Positions 46,540 through 56,740 of a stretch of 64,000 bases of DNA are shown piece after piece. The translations under genes and the position numbers were made by a program. How positions within the stretch are numbered: the first letter of the stretch is position 1; every line of letters begins with the position of its first letter. The notes beneath the pieces are model-generated. The model was not told where the DNA came from, did not search any database, and saw nothing but the letters and a program-made list of their open reading frames with translations. Origin of the DNA: Rhyzopertha dominica (lineage: Eukaryota > Arthropoda > Insecta > Coleoptera > Bostrichidae); assembly GCA_025024175.1 (NCBI GenBank), contig QCXZ01000138.1:992002-1056001 (forward strand). The letters run 5' to 3'.

Positions 46540-46760
46540 AATGGGATCAGGATTGTGGGGGTTTTATTTTTTAAAGAAAATGCATTGTACGTATTATACT
46601 ACCTTAGGAGTCTTTCCGATTCCACTGTACATGTAGACAGAGTTACTTTGGATTGCTTTGAACAAAATAACATCAATTTGTTCGCTTGCCCACTAAGATC
46701 TCCCCATCTTTTACTCTTCAAATTCATCTAGGACATTATGGGTAGGCTTTAGGCTATAAC
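46540..46760 (+). pseudogene. Tc1-like transposase C-terminal fragment
   Basis: The frame reads TVHVDRVTLDCFEQNNINLF, then ACPLRSPHLLLFKFI, stop and DIMGRL. This corresponds to the ARPHxARVTxxFLxxxNIxxLPWPxxSPDLxPIEHxWDxMGRRL tail of Tc1-like transposases. The third catalytic residue (Glu of IEH) is changed here and a stop interrupts. No catalytic core is seen upstream. Confidence 0.6.
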
Positions 46761-46939
46761 AAAATTTATCCCATCCTTAGCAGTCTGTGATGAGGAATCG
46801 ATCATCTGAGGAGTCGATAACCAGATGCACCGTTCAAGCTCTATCCAGATCCTCGTCTGCTTGTAATGCGTTATTTGCTTAATCCCATGTAGGTACACCT
46901 AACTTTATACGAACAGAACAGTTAATACTACCTATGTCA

Positions 46940-47170
46940 GTCATAGTATTTTTAAGTTTGCGGATAGGTCGTTAATGTAAAGGATAAAAAAAGAGTAGCC
47001 CCGCCATTGACCCCAGAGGTATTCTGCAATGTATATTTATTGCCGAATTGTAACACCATGAGGCCACACAACTTATGTTGTTACGTAAAATCTTTGGATG
47101 CCCTGTGAGCAATTACTTTCCTATTCGAATACGGGAAACTTCCGTAAATCACACGCATTGTTGGGCTATA
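46940..47170 (-). pseudogene. LINE reverse transcriptase fragment, decayed
   Basis: On the minus strand the frame reads YSFFILYINDLSANLKIL, the LLFxLYINDLxxxL stretch following the RT motif GVPQGSxLGP. The preceding motif is visible in another frame as IPLGSMAGLLFF. The remaining RT is unreadable. Confidence 0.65.
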
Positions 47171-47274
47171 ACTAGGACAACGCTATCTGTTAGCTGTAAA
47201 TGAGATATTAAACACAAGTATGATCAACTATAGTGATATGAAGAATGAAAGTAATAACAGTTCAAACAAGATGG

Positions 47275-47640
47275 TAGATATTGTTGCATGCTACCGGAAT
47301 CATCTGTGGACCAGAGTTGCAAGTAGTGATCCTAACGTCAGACAGATGGCAGAAAATGTCGATACCCTCCAGAGAATTCTATCAATGGAACCTTTGCGAA
47401 GTTTGGACACCTGGAAGGCGTCGCTTCTGCAATCTTCGATGGGGGTATAAATAGCCCGACGGAAAGAACGCGGACAGTTTTTAATCCGAATAGCGGTTAT
47501 TGAGCGAGCGAAACGCTTAGTGAAGCAGGTGTTTTTAATGCTGGTGTGTGCAGTATAGCATTTATAGTGTTCAGACTTGAAACCAAGTGTTTTAAAATAA
47601 AAGGAAGTAAGTCAGAAATCCGCAGTTTTAGAGCTTTATT
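47275..47640 (+). promoter_or_regulatory. LTR-like promoter cassette, candidate solo LTR
   Basis: A TGTTGCATGC word at 47282 opens a GC-balanced stretch. It contains a TATA box, GGGGTATAAATAGCCCG (47441-47457), and ends with polyadenylation-like AATAAA inside TTTTAAAATAAAAGGAAG near 47592-47609. TATA box, 100-150 bp of transcribed sequence and AATAAA in this order is the arrangement in many insect LTRs. I cannot identify a second copy in the window or a target duplication. The 76-codon frame at 47220-47450 overlaps the promoter part and is probably chance. A host promoter is an alternative. Confidence 0.4.
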
Positions 47641-49859
47641 GCATTGCATTAAATGTTTGGGTTTTTCAGCAAGCTAAACCACACTCAATGAGTCCCTTTG
47701 ATTTCTACAATAAACTTTCTCAGCTAAACAAACGAGAATGAATATGCAACTGCATTAACTTATTCTACACATATACAGCTGTAAAAAAGCACATTCATTT
47801 CCTCTTCCAACCATCTGTCATGTATTTCCATGCGACTTCTAGTTGACGACTGTAGGTGAAAAAATTGTACCTTTAGTAAAAAAAGGACTATACAAAATCG
47901 TAACTGCAGTGCCAGAATCGGACTTATTCAAAACTTTAAAAGTATAGCTGCCCATTCTTTCTATTGATTTCTTAGATTAGGGCCACTCTGCCCCCCCCTC
48001 TAGTCATGGCCCTGAAATATGTTCGACGTTTCGCCCACGGTTATATACAACCAAATCCTGCACATAATCCTCTTTGGTAAGGAAATTCTGCATTTGTTTC
48101 CGTAGTAAAGATTCAAATATTGGTAAAGGCGAAATTGATCTGTAGTTTGTAATATCATTTAATTATTTTTTGTTGAAGATTGGACAAATATACAAGTTTC
48201 AATCGTACTGGTTCCATAATACTTACTTTTGGAAAATGTTTGCTTGCCTTTTTTGTCGGTCTGGTTGGGTGTATGTCATAGTATCCTGTTTTGGGCGCGA
48301 CGTTTCAAAATTTCGATCCTTATTAACCGCAGAAGTTCACACTTACCTTTTTCACCATCAACACGTTCAGCTGCTCTTTACATAACCGCGGAGCTGGATT
48401 TCTGCACCCGGAATTCAACATTACTGGCCCGATAAACATAAGCGGCGTGTTCTCGGTCAGTGATTAATACTCCCGTGTCGCACCTGCCGAATAAAAGCGT
48501 TTTGAACAGCAAAATTAATTAAACAGCCAACATTATACTTCACCAAATATATACCAGCTCTTATTTAAATATACAGACCGTGCTCCTTTATAATGCGCCC
48601 AACTTGTCTTCATAATATCCGATCGCTCAACAGAATCCTTGCCGAAGTGCAGGTCCAGGGATCTCTACTCACCTGACCGCATGTAGCTACTGCATATATG
48701 AATCGAAATAATCTCGCAGCGCCCCAAGTGGTCCCGAATTACAAGATTAGTTCTTTATGGTCACAAATTCATCCGTTTTCGCTTTCGTGTTGAGAACAGC
48801 GGCCGCTCAGTTCTTCGGCCGTAAATCAACGAATTATGGTTGGTACATAATGAGGCACTTTGTAGTTTCACTTGCTAATGGCAATTATTGTGTCTCGGAT
48901 TGTCGTTATTTACAGCCGATGTAAGCTGATGCGTTTATTGTTTATTAAAGTTATGGCCGAGATAGGTACTGCTCCGATCGGTGGTTTATAGGTAAAATTT
49001 ATTAAGTTGTTCCTTTTATTACTGACTGCAGTGTACAGCTCTATACAGACGTGGCCTCGGGCGTGGTACATTGCATTTCCTTGTTAAGCACCGTGTACGC
49101 TATGAACTCGAGTGTTATCTGGAAGTAACGTTTGCATTAGCGGAAACGGTAATCTGCTAATAAGGTATTTGGTGCATGCTCTGCTGCCGCAGCATTCTGA
49201 ATGGACCGATAATTCTGAGTTATGGACGTTTGTACTACTAACAGATTGCAGGAAATTGGGCTTCGAAGGAGAATGCTTTTACAGTTGCTCGTATCTGTCT
49301 TTATTAATCACAGGCATTTGTGCTGTTTAACAACTTATACATTTGTGGGCTGAAGCTTTTTTATGATAATCAAAATCTCTTTCTTTTCACTTCAGATTAT
49401 TAAGGAAACTATTAAAAAATTTACCTGAAGTGAAGTACAGTTTTATGATCTGCCTCGTCGAAGATGATCACAAAGGTAGTACCGCAGCTTATCCATCTAC
49501 CAGCTATGCAATTCGAGGCATACGACTGCGCATCGTTCCCAGTCTCGGAGGAGAAGAACAGACGATTGCAATTGAACACAGATTTTATTATGTAGGCGGC
49601 AACATTTCCATCATGGACAATTCCAAGAGTGGAGTAGGTGATACGTAAATAAGCTGAGGTAGTACCCTAACTCCGTGCCGTACCTATCTTCAAAGTGACA
49701 TTCTCACATTAGTATATGTTTAAAGAAGTTGCAACATAAATAAAGGTACTCACGAGGATATTTTGTCATAGATAGTTAAGTTATATCGCTAGAGCGACGT
49801 AAGAAACAGATATTGTAGGCGCGAAGGACCAGTATTTTTTCATATGACGGTTAGCAGTC
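47641..49859. other. Long stretch without a supported gene; GC-balanced at 48400-49100
   Basis: The 48280-49110 portion is notably GC-balanced, with no transposon motif. Open frames at 48170-48435, 49112-49330 and 49430-49648 have no recognised domain and do not resemble the missing N-terminal half of a PR domain. Candidate regulatory DNA upstream of the visible PRDM exons. Confidence 0.3.
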
Positions 49860-50230
49860 TTTGCGATGCGACATTTCAAATAATTTGGTGGTTTCCTTAT
49901 CTAATTTTGAAAGCGCTAGATAAGAGAGCATAAGCATAAGAGCATTGACAGCCGAATTAAATTTCTCCAGAAATACGGAAAGACCTGGGCAGGTATCAAA
50001 CTAATCAGTTGATCCATATAACAATTGGCAAGAGCACACTTATCTTCGTATTTCGTAACCAAAGCGTACCATATAACGTTCATTTGCAAATTTAAACACA
50101 TCTTTTGCAACGACAAGTGTTTTTTTTTTAAATTTTTGGAATTGTTATACAACTTTTGTATGCGTAGAAAAAGAGTTTTCTTTTTTTTTGCCGCTAACAC
50201 CTTTAACCTAACACTATCTGCGTTACTCAT
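49860..50230 (-). pseudogene. BEL/Pao-like gag fragment
   Basis: The minus-strand frame starts MSNADSVRLKVLAAKKKK, continues TLFLRIQKLYNNSKNLKK, and after a frameshift near 50000 reads FLEKFNSAVNALMLM then LSKLDKETTKLFEMSH. This pattern resembles the DUF1759-type N-terminal region of BEL/Pao gag, in particular a RIQxLYxxSKxL helix and the LSKLDxETRKLFE stretch. The protein stops at about 49860. It lies immediately downstream of a gypsy-type RT/RNase H fragment in the same orientation, so the two come from different insertions. Confidence 0.45.
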
Positions 50231-50269
50231 ATTAAGTGAAATAAATTAAAAAAAATGCGCGGAAGAACA

Positions 50270-51190
50270 AACCCTAAGCGGATATATCGTATTGATTCTA
50301 AGAATTTGTACAATTAACTATACGATTCTAATCAACGAAATGCAGTGCAAATATCGACACCCAGACCGACAAGAAATTGTGCCAGGGTTAGTGGAGCGAA
50401 CAGATATAAATATAACGTTCGTTTACTAAAATAAAATACCGGCCTAAACAATCTGTCACTTCGTTTTTGCATCAAAATTGCTCCGTAACCAGTACTACAT
50501 GCGTCGCAGTATAACTCTGATTCTAGGTTGGGTTGGGGAAATAAGCACCTGGAAAGTTTTTTCTAATCGTGTCAGACGCTACAACTTGCGCTTCGCCTAA
50601 ATGGAATTTTGTTTTCTTTCTAATCAAGGAATAGAGTAGTTTGGGAATTACATCGAAAGAATGAATAAAACATCGAAAATACGAAGCAAGACCTAAGAAT
50701 TTTATGTTATTTGGAATTGGATATTCGGAGACGGTTTGAACATTCCGAGGATTAGGTTGTATCCCGTTTTGAGTAATTAAGTGGCCTAGGTAAATTCTTA
50801 TATTTCGTTCTGTAGAAATGAGCACTTGTCCAATCTAAGTTCTGAGAGATTTTTACGCATGCGGTGTAACACTTCTGTAAGTGGTTTTTAATAGTAGCAG
50901 GGGCAATCAGCAAATAAGATCGCGAAAGCTTATGTTGACAGATCGGCAAAGTGCTGATGGTCCATTACAGAATCCAAAAGGAACTCTCATCCATTCAAAT
51001 TGACTTAACTGTGTTATAAAAGATGTGAATTTTACAGAATCTTGAGTAAACTTAATGTGATGAAATCCGCTTTTCAAATCAAAGCAAGAAAAGTATTTTT
51101 TTGCCTCTTAACAAGTCGAGTTGGTCATCAATTAAATGTAACAAATCGTCTAAAATCTCACGTAACTTAATTTTTCCTTCAAACGACAAT
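50270..51190 (-). pseudogene. Ty3/gypsy pol fragment: RT and RNase H
   Basis: Minus-strand reading, from 51190 downward, gives LDDLLHLIDDQLDLLRGKKY then FSCFDLKSGFHHIKFTQ (RT motif A, catalytic Asp in FDLKSG) and LSQFEWMRVPFGFCNGPSAL. Next is a gap where the YxDD box should be, then EVLHRMRKNLSELRLDKCSF. The frame 50825-50523 gives IYLGHLITQNGIQPNPRNVQ and LGLASYFRCFIHSF. RNase H begins with LYCDACSTGYGAILMQKRSD. Integrase is not seen. The order fits Ty3/gypsy. Frameshifts and the lost YxDD show it is inactive. Confidence 0.9.
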
Positions 51191-51779
51191 TATATTATAT
51201 GAGAACGAAAATAACCTAGTTGAAACTGTATCAGAAAAGCAAGCTTCAAACCATCTCACCAAGATTCATGTGAGTATACACTTTTTTCTGTTAAAAGTTC
51301 AAATTATTGTTTTACGACTAACGTTGAATACTTGCAGTACTAAAATTTTAACCGTTAAATAATTTTTATACTGTCGTATCAAAATTATATAAAAACTGCA
51401 GATACTTACTGCTAGGAAATTAAGGAATTATCCTGAGCCTAGTCATATTGAATTGTATAAAAACTACAAATACTTTCAGTACTGTTTGGAAGTTAAGGAT
51501 TTTGCCTCTGAACATTTTTAGCCACCGTCGTCTGTTCGATGACAATTTTCGTAAATAACATAATTCTATTATAATAGTGTATTTTACTTCCACTTCCCAA
51601 TTTATGCAGCTGTGCCAAAATAATGCGATAACTGCATTTTACCTGGTTATGTTAAGTTGTCTGGTTTAGACAGTAATTTATTAAAGCTGATATATTGGGT
51701 AATGAATAAATGACAGTATTTTCAATATTTCCTGTAGGTTTAATTAAACAGGCTAAGTGTGTCTTTTTTATATTTTCTA

Positions 51780-52000
51780 AAGATGTTATAATACAGCCCT
51801 GAGGATGGAAAAATAAGGTGCGAAACGTAGTTCATTTAACAGTTACTTGTTCATAGTCGTGGCGAGCTTTAGTTCACTGACATTTAGTGCACTGCTGTGT
51901 AAAGCATCCTCAGAGCCAAGTTCGTAGTTGAGGATGTAGCTGTCTTGGTGTGAACACAATCTGACCGCGGCTAGCTTACCTGGAACTGCTGTCATTTCAC
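51780..52000. repeat. Penelope-terminus-like repeat
   Basis: CCTGAGGATGG with GCGAAACGTAG (51794-51832) has the layout of Penelope-like terminal repeats, and a second CTGAGGATGC lies on the opposite strand at 51905-51914. Stem II and stem I pairing of a hammerhead cannot be drawn here, so I do not call a ribozyme. The minus-strand frame 51843-52040 overlaps and has no recognised domain. The right edge is about 60 bp from the PRDM exon. Confidence 0.4.
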
Positions 52001-52057
52001 GTCTTCTTTTTGTAAATACTATTCGCACACTTTTTACCATAGTGGTTTTTATTCCAG

Positions 52058-52352
52058 ATTCGCCACAGATTTGGTTGCTACGACGAGATATCGGGCATCG
52101 GTAGCAGAGGAGTGAGACACTGCAACTGGGTCAGATTTCTAAGGGTCAGCAACATCCTGAGTCCAGCAGTAAACTTAGTAGCCACCAAAGTTAGGGGAGA
52201 ACCTGTATATGAAGCTGTCAAACCTATACCCCCAGACACGGAGCTTCTGGTGTACTATATACCGGAAATACCCTCGGAGAGACCGGAAGAGCTCTTCTTC
52301 GTCAGGATGCGGACGTCGTTGTACCGAAGAACCATGGATTCTATACTTGAAG
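52058..52352 (+). CDS. PRDM-type regulator, exon with C-terminal part of the PR/SET domain
   Basis: The exon starts after a good acceptor (GGTTTTTATTCCAG, ending 52057) and ends at GAAG|GTAAGG (52352), phase 1. It encodes 98 residues. Residues 24-30 are NWVRFLR, followed by NLVATKVRGEPVYEAVKPIP and ELLVYYIPE. These correspond to the NWMRYV, NLVAxQxxGxIxYxxxxxI and GxELLVWYGxE motifs of the second half of PR domains. A basic tail (RMRTSLYRRTMDSILE) links to the next exon. PRDM proteins bind DNA by zinc fingers and recruit chromatin modifiers in the nucleus. The N-terminal part of the PR domain must lie upstream but I could not find it. The orthologue group (hamlet/PRDM3-16-like or another insect PRDM) is unsettled. 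Confidence 0.9.
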
Positions 52353-53649
52353 GTAAGGAGTTATCATTTTTCACTCGTACTTGATGCTTGCTGTTGCTAT
52401 ACTTAGGGGGCTGTCAAAAGCGTATTAAAGTGTTATTTTCAAATATCTGTGGTTGCGGCGTAGCATAACAAGTTATTTGAATAATTATGAGTTTGCAGTA
52501 TCACGAAAGGTTAACCACGTTCATGATTTCTCTTAAGATAACGCAGATAAATATCATTTTTGCGTAGTTTACGCCAAGGTTTGATTATTCTCTTTGTAAT
52601 ATTTCTGCTACATCACTGAATGCTTCTTAAATAGCCATTAGAAAGTAGTTCGTATACTAAACTGGAACGAGAGTATAAAAATCTAACCTACCAGACTTTT
52701 TATTTTATTCTTAATGGTGACGACGTACGTTAGGACAGCAAGAAAGAGATCATTGCTCGTATCCTGAAGATGTATGCGTTCAAAAAGCCATATTGTTGTC
52801 TCGTCAGTCATAAAACAATAAACGAAAACAAAGAAGACAATAAGTTAGCCACACAATGGCTAATTTGGACCCGATGGATTTATGACCCTTTCTGCACAAT
52901 TTAGCGTTGTGATTGGTAGGAGCAAAAAAACCTAGGCAAAAACTGCATTTTAAGAAGTAACGGTCATTTTTATATTCAATACCGAACACAAAGGCAAATG
53001 CGCAATCCGATATGCATAATTTAATTATGTTGTTTTGCCCTTGGCCGTCGCAATCATTAACTTTTATTACCCCTTACGATACTACCGAAACGAAAAGAAA
53101 AGTAAAGGTATCACTGTCGGAATATTCCCCGCTTTGTTGACGCAACTTTGGCCATTAAAGTAATAACACCACTCTTTAAAATTAATTTATTCGTCTCTGA
53201 TTGTGTGATTTCAATAGCCACGAAATCACAGCGACGAGGTCAGTGTAAAATTAGATTGTTTGTGCTTATTAATTATGTTTAGTTCATGAAAGTACAATTC
53301 CGTAATTAAAAAAGTGTTTAACTGTGAGCATTCCTTTCATTTGTTTTGCATTTGATAAATCGTGGGCATTAAGCATCCATTATCCAAATAAGGAGAATGT
53401 TTAGGTATTATGATTATCCCGTAACTAGATTCGTTTATAATATGTCGATGAAGGCATTTTTTTCTTTTTCTTTCTGGATTCACCACTTAATAGTTACATG
53501 CAACAAAGCGTTTAACTTACAAATTGTTGCTCTTGCATTTTTCTACCTTTATTAGGACTGGGGCAGTTTTACGTTTTTGTCTTTATTGGTTTCTGTTTTG
53601 TGTTAGGCATTTTATTTAGCTCCACGTGTTTATGCTTTTTCTCTGATTT

Positions 53650-54240
53650 TTTATCTATCCGTCTTATTCTTGAGTCCATGCTTTGCACTCGTGTTATAAA
53701 CATTATTTTTGTAAGTTGTTCAACTTCCGTGACTCGATGCTGTTGTTTGTTAGCCTAATTACTTTTTTGCGACTTCAATTTTATCTTTTCAATAATTCTT
53801 CCAATTTTTTTTAATTTGTTTTACTTTGTATTTTCCCTGTTCTTCCATATTCACCACCAAGTACCTGAATTGTTCTATTTCGTTAATTTCCTTTCCTTCT
53901 AGTCTTATTTCATGAGTTTTCTTGCTTTTTGATATTGCTATGGTATTTCTCCTCTGTACTTACATGTATTAACTTCAATTTTTCTTTAGCCTTCTTCACC
54001 GTTAGAAGCGGAATTCATATTCATGCCTGTGTAATATTGATCTATCCACTTATTTTCCTTCGGATTCTATCGAAGTCTTTCTCTAAGTCTGTAAAGTATA
54101 TGTGTGCTTGTCTGCTCTTGACCTAAAAAGTTTTTTACTTTGCTTTAGCTTTTTCTAACTCCATATTGAATGTCTTCCAGTGCAGTTTCTATTTTGCTTT
54201 CATTTCTTCTAAATATATTTCCCGGAACGCTATAAAGTTC
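53650..54240 (-). pseudogene. LINE (R1/RTE-like) fragment in the PRDM intron, antisense
   Basis: Minus-strand frames give ALEDIQYGVRKS (the QxGFRxxxS motif, decayed), then HIYFTDLEKDFDRI (RT motif A, catalytic Asp). Further on come SKSKKTHEIRLEGKEINEIE and QFRYLVVNMEEQGKYK (the EIxLxGxxIxxVxxFxYLGxxxxxxG motif), and the tail reads SAKHGLKNKTD. The YADD box is missing between them. The T-rich + strand frames here are shadows. Confidence 0.75.
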
Positions 54241-54959
54241 TTGTGCTTAATAATTTCTGCATCGCTATGTCATTCCCAGTTTGATGTCAGCTTTACCGGG
54301 AGCTTTATCTTCTTTTGTCCTCCTCAATGCTTTTATTTTGTTTTTCCCTAAGGTATCCATTTGTGACTCTTTTTTATCCTGTAGATTACTATGCTCATAT
54401 AAGTTATTTCGTTTTAGTTTTTTTGCATTTACCATGTAAGGTTCTTTTTTTTTGTTTTAGCTTTCGTACTTACTAGTTAACTAACTAAGTTAGTTAGCCT
54501 TGACAATATGATTACAAAATCCAGTTTCTGTAGCAAGTGACAAAAAGTATGTACCAGTACCTAAAAAATACCAGGTAAGGAGATTTACGACTATTGGTCA
54601 TTACGCTCCATAAATTTTTCATTCAAGATGACCAGAAACCTGGAAAACCCATTTTTTGTCAACCTCTGAAAATATCGATTCAGTACATGTCATGATATTA
54701 TCAGACCGACTAATTGGACTAAAATATACTACATGGCTGAAAAAGTGATCTCGCTGCTTAAAAACCCACAATACAAAAATTGCAGATTTAGTTTTCTTCA
54801 CGATGGTTTGTAAGTTACAAGAGACTGATTTTGCACGCGACGACGTATGTACATCTATGGAGTAATGAAAAAAAAAATACTCGGGCGCCTGGCAATTTAT
54901 CAGGCATTTAAAAGATACCCATTTTTGAGGCAGTATTATAGGTGNTATCAGATTAAGAT

Positions 54960-55364
54960 ACATGCGCTTAAACTTGGCTTTTTTACTTCGATAAGTTTTT
55001 TTTACCTGGGTACAGTTTTACGATCCTTAAAGAAAACAACAGTCAGTGGAATGGAAGCACTCTGGCTTTCCAAGACCATAGAGATTCATGTTCAAAAATC
55101 GTCCGGAAATGTTATTGCTTCAGTTTTTTTGGAAAAGTATTGGTCTCATCTTCATTAATTATCAGGAGAAATTATGAGAAGAAACGCGAAATGGTCGCCA
55201 AAGGTGTCTTGTTCTTGCAGTTTAACCATGCCTCATATTCACCCGAGTTAGCTCCGTTTGACTACTATTTATTTCCAATACTGAAAAATAATTTAAAAGA
55301 AGCGCAAGTTTTTCTAATAAAAAGGTTGTGGAATATGTATAAAAAAAGGATATCAGGCCAGTAA
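54960..55364 (+). pseudogene. Mariner transposase remnant in the PRDM intron
   Basis: Near 55090 the frame reads VQKSSGNVIASVFLEKYWSH (consensus SxGKVMxSVFWDxxG, which carries the second catalytic Asp, lost here). A shifted frame 55140-55364 gives RRNYEKKREMVAKGVLFLQF, then directly HASYSPELAPFDYYLFPILK. FLQFNHAS shows the HQDNAPxH motif joined to YSPDLAPxDYYLFPxLK with the intervening residues deleted. The SPELAPFDYYLFP motif includes the third catalytic Asp. It is in sense orientation with the host gene. Confidence 0.8.
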
Positions 55365-55537
55365 AGTAGTTAAAAAAAGGTGTTTTTAAAGAATTTTAAG
55401 CCTTTCTGTGTTGGTCCAAGGGTTTATTTGTTAAATTTCCAGTAGAGAATTTTGACTATACCTGTCTTTATACATCTTAACAGTGATAATAGAATTTGAT
55501 CAATTTTAATTAATTCACAATTACTTTTGCATTGCAG

Positions 55538-55786
55538 ACTCTCCACTAGATCTCTCAATGTCTCTTTTATCCCGAGCTCTTTCTGCATCACCTTCGTCGG
55601 CGGAAGACGAAAGAAAGTCGATATCAGGTGACAGTTCTGCAGCAAGTTCACAGGGTGATTTACCGGAATCTGCCCTACCAACACCTAGGGCTAGACCACG
55701 AGAAAGAACGTTGTTGCCTTGCGGGGTGTGCTCGAAAGCCTTCGACAGACCTTCCCTGCTTAAGAGACATATGAGAACGCACACAG
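55538..55786 (+). CDS. PRDM-type regulator, linker exon with PLDLS motif and first zinc finger
   Basis: The acceptor TTTTGCATTGCAG ends at 55537 and the donor CACACAG|GTAAGT at 55786/55787. The exon continues in frame from the previous one (GAA G|AC gives E-D) and encodes DSPLDLSMSLLSRALS, a Ser/acidic linker, then CGVCSKAFDRPSLLKRHMRT HTG. PLDLS is the canonical CtBP co-repressor binding motif known from several PRDM proteins, so repression through CtBP is a reasonable inference. The first C2H2 finger is complete (Cys-x2-Cys-x12-His-x3-His), and its HTG is completed by the next exon. Confidence 0.93.
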
Positions 55787-56084
55787 GTAAGTATGAGATA
55801 TTGAAGGTGAAAATGAAAGCGATATTTCAAGACTTTTTCAGCGAATGCAGAAAATTTAATTTACATCGTGTTTCGTGAAAGAAACTGTAACTACACATTG
55901 TTGCAGAAGGAATGAAAGATAATACTCTGTAAACTTACATAAATCTTTATTTGTATATTAACTCAAAAATCTTATTAAATATACTGTTAAAAATTGAAAA
56001 CTGATCCATATTCTCTAAGTGGCGTTATTATTTAATTCTTCAAAAGAAAATATTCTTAATGTGAACTACCACTTTATTTTTAAA

Positions 56085-56127
56085 TTGTAAAGCGCTTTCG
56101 GCTACATGCTAGCCATCGTCAGTACAA
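56085..56127 (-). ncRNA. Hammerhead ribozyme motif, left arm (minus strand)
   Basis: This is the exact reverse-complement copy of the motif at 56214-56256 and therefore has the same stem I, CTGACGA core, stem II, GAAA and stem III. Both copies face outward from the dyad. Confidence 0.7.
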
Positions 56128-56213
56128 ACGTTAAAATGAAACTAACAGTTTGTAGTCAAGTTTGCTTGTTTCTGTTTTTTGACTTTGTCAAACTGTTAGT
56201 TTCATTTTAACGT

Positions 56214-56256
56214 TTGTACTGACGATGGCTAGCATGTAGCCGAAAGCGCTTTACAA
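56214..56256 (+). ncRNA. Hammerhead ribozyme motif, right arm
   Basis: Stem I TTGTA (56214-56218) pairs with TACAA (56252-56256). The core CTGACGA (56219-56225) fits CUGANGA. Stem II GGCTA (56227-56231) pairs with TAGCC (56237-56241) around a GCATG loop, leaving T56226 unpaired. GAAA follows at 56242-56245. Stem III is the palindrome AGCGCT (56245-56250), ending in U16.1, and T56251 is the nucleotide before the predicted cleavage site. A very short palindromic stem III is typical of retroelement hammerheads, which may act as dimers. The extra U next to stem II is atypical and may lower activity. Confidence 0.72.
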
Positions 56257-56624
56257 TTTAAAAATAAAGTGGTAGTTCACATTAAGAATATTTTCTTTTG
56301 AAGAATTAAATATACTGTTCGTGAGTCGATATTCAAGGTCAGTGGTTACAAAAAGGTTTTATTTATAAATATCTTGTTTCCTTTGCTCTAACGCTGTAAG
56401 TGACATTTGTAACACGATTTGTAAATGTATTTTTATAAATATTAGAAATATTAACAAACCCTAATAAGTAATAATAATATTAATAAACACCCTTTCAATT
56501 ACATTCAGTTATGTTGTATTAATTAATAAAACTTCTACCCAACGCGTTATCCTGATTTTGCACCTTTGGAATTCATCAATTTGAAACCAGCATTTGTTGC
56601 ACTTCTATACCTTTGATTGATTGA

Positions 56625-56740
56625 TCGATTAAACCAGCCGGGCCGGCTACGTCTACGCTGGGTTGGAGGGGTAAATGCTGATTGCTAGTAGTGCGACTGC
56701 TTAGCGCAAGTTAAGGAAATATAAGGACTGTATGATTGTC
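56625..56740 (-). repeat. LINE 3'-end segment, second copy
   Basis: TTGATTGATTGATCGATTAA, CGGGCCGGCTACGTCTACGC and TGGGTTGGAGGGGTAAATGC align with 12525-12690. It lies in the second PRDM intron. Confidence 0.8.

Larger units (their letters stand above)
52353..55537 (+). other. PRDM intron between PR-domain exon and linker exon
   Basis: A 3185-bp GT-AG intron. It hosts an antisense LINE remnant (53650-54240) and a mariner remnant (54960-55364). The rest is AT-rich with no recognised feature; the minus-strand frame at 54619-54963 holds an N and no known domain. Confidence 0.85.
55989..56311. mobile_element. Inverted-repeat element with hammerhead ribozyme in each arm
   Basis: Two perfect 123-bp arms (56030-56152 and 56189-56311) are separated by 36 bp. 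The right arm, outward on the + strand, and the left arm, on the minus strand, contain the same hammerhead motif. An extra 41-bp unpaired segment (55989-56029) lies on the left. The direct repeat ATTAAATATACTGTT occurs at 55974-55988 and 56305-56319, consistent with a 15-bp target duplication. No open frame is present. Penelope-like elements are known to carry hammerheads in their terminal repeats, and a Penelope GIY-YIG fragment is present at 16274-16865. I infer a Penelope-derived or retrozyme-like insertion. Confidence 0.8.

Noticed and set aside
51789..51832. CTGAGGA...GCGAAACG as a complete hammerhead
   Set aside because: Stem II and stem I cannot be paired; kept only as a Penelope-terminus-like repeat.
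53929..54351. Hydrophobic + strand open frames
   Set aside because: They are T-rich shadows of the antisense LINE in the same interval.
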